A stretch of 64,000 nt of DNA from Blastocladiella emersonii ATCC 22665. Its lineage: Eukaryota > Blastocladiomycota > Blastocladiomycetes > Blastocladiales > Blastocladiaceae. This document shows, one piece after another, positions 63,834-64,000 of this stretch (position 1 is its first letter; every line of letters begins with the position of its first letter). Below the pieces are notes generated by a model. That model searched no databases and had not been told where the DNA came from. It saw only the letters and a list, made by a program, of their open reading frames with translations. The translations under genes were made by a program, and so were the position numbers. The stretch spans positions 496,001 through 560,000 of the forward strand of contig JANHCV010000008.1 of the NCBI GenBank assembly GCA_025594325.1, read 5' to 3'.

Positions 63834-64000
63834 GGCCCGTTTGGTCCAAAATCGCGTCAGAACGCCACGTCAGAACAGAACCGTGAGAATGACCTCATTC
63901 CGCTCCAGCCCGTTCTGCTCATAACCGTGACCCAAACGTCATCGCCTCATTTCATTCTCACACTCGCTGAGAACGCTCGCTGCGACCCGACGAAAGCGCG
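63834..64000. other. Unrelated sequence joined to SRG copy 15
   Basis: It begins GGCCCGTTTGGTCCAAAAT, with repeated CAGAAC motifs and lower GC than the family. No family member has this. It could be the end of an inserted element; the other end is outside the window. Confidence 0.35.

Noticed and set aside
1-64000. tRNA, rRNA or CRISPR features
   Set aside because: No cloverleaf-like A/B box pairs, rRNA core sequences or regularly spaced repeats were noticed by eye; a covariance-model search was not possible.

Overview
This is eukaryotic nuclear DNA: GC-rich, with compact genes, short introns of 58-73 nt (GTACGT, GTGCGT or GTNNG donors, CTAAC or TACTAAC branch points, YAG acceptors) and long low-complexity protein tracts. 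A SAXO-type axonemal protein points to a flagellated lineage. Together with the leucine-rich repeat proteins carrying 'LEWW/LDWW' motifs, the DUF4470 proteins and the base composition, this suggests a zoosporic fungus, most likely a blastoclad related to Allomyces. That assignment is inference.

Layout. 1-1844: two conserved single-copy genes in divergent orientation, the 5' end of UPF3 (minus, cut by the window edge) and a SAXO-like gene (plus). 1985-21905: nine consecutive plus-strand copies of one paralogous family, called SRG here (Ser/Arg-rich, Gag-like). 22028-24356: an F-box-like two-exon gene. 24480-28455: an ankyrin/coiled-coil gene. 28715-30607: an LRR gene with one internal stop. 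31072-32279 (minus): a three-exon zinc-finger gene of unknown function. 32280-40440: about 8 kb of degenerate, internally duplicated DNA without an intact gene. 40440-44396 (minus): a fragment and a nearly complete DUF4470 gene. 44601-45931: SRG copy 10. 46304-48664: a broken copy of the F-box-like gene. 48994-50455: a second LRR gene. 50860-54205 (minus): an intact DUF4470 gene. 54628-64000: SRG copies 11-15 and a fragment.

The SRG family is the main feature. Its parts, in order, are a conserved N-terminal box (LCDxRIxxIRLGLSHRL), an RS-dipeptide tract, an alpha-helical region that reads like a retrotransposon Gag capsid domain (ESVxxFAxRFxxxL, then LRxAFxxKAL), a Pro/Ala/Ser linker, a Cys-Cys-His-Cys motif with an enlarged loop (C-X2-C-X11-13-H-X4-C), and a C-terminal helical domain. 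Five copies (2, 4, 6, 9, 12) are open from start to stop. Seven have one or a few lesions, and the rest are decayed. No reverse transcriptase, integrase, protease or LTR is visible, so these look like domesticated or stand-alone Gag-type genes amplified by tandem and block duplication.

The second main feature is a roughly 30-50 bp element that spans the translation start of almost every gene here, including families unrelated in protein sequence (SRG, F-box-like, LRR, DUF4470, zinc finger). It has an ATG, then usually (A)CGAATGAA, then ACTTGCTGCA(ATG). In some genes it is translated in frame; in others it lies upstream of the real start and encodes tiny upstream ORFs. It therefore looks conserved as nucleic acid rather than as peptide.
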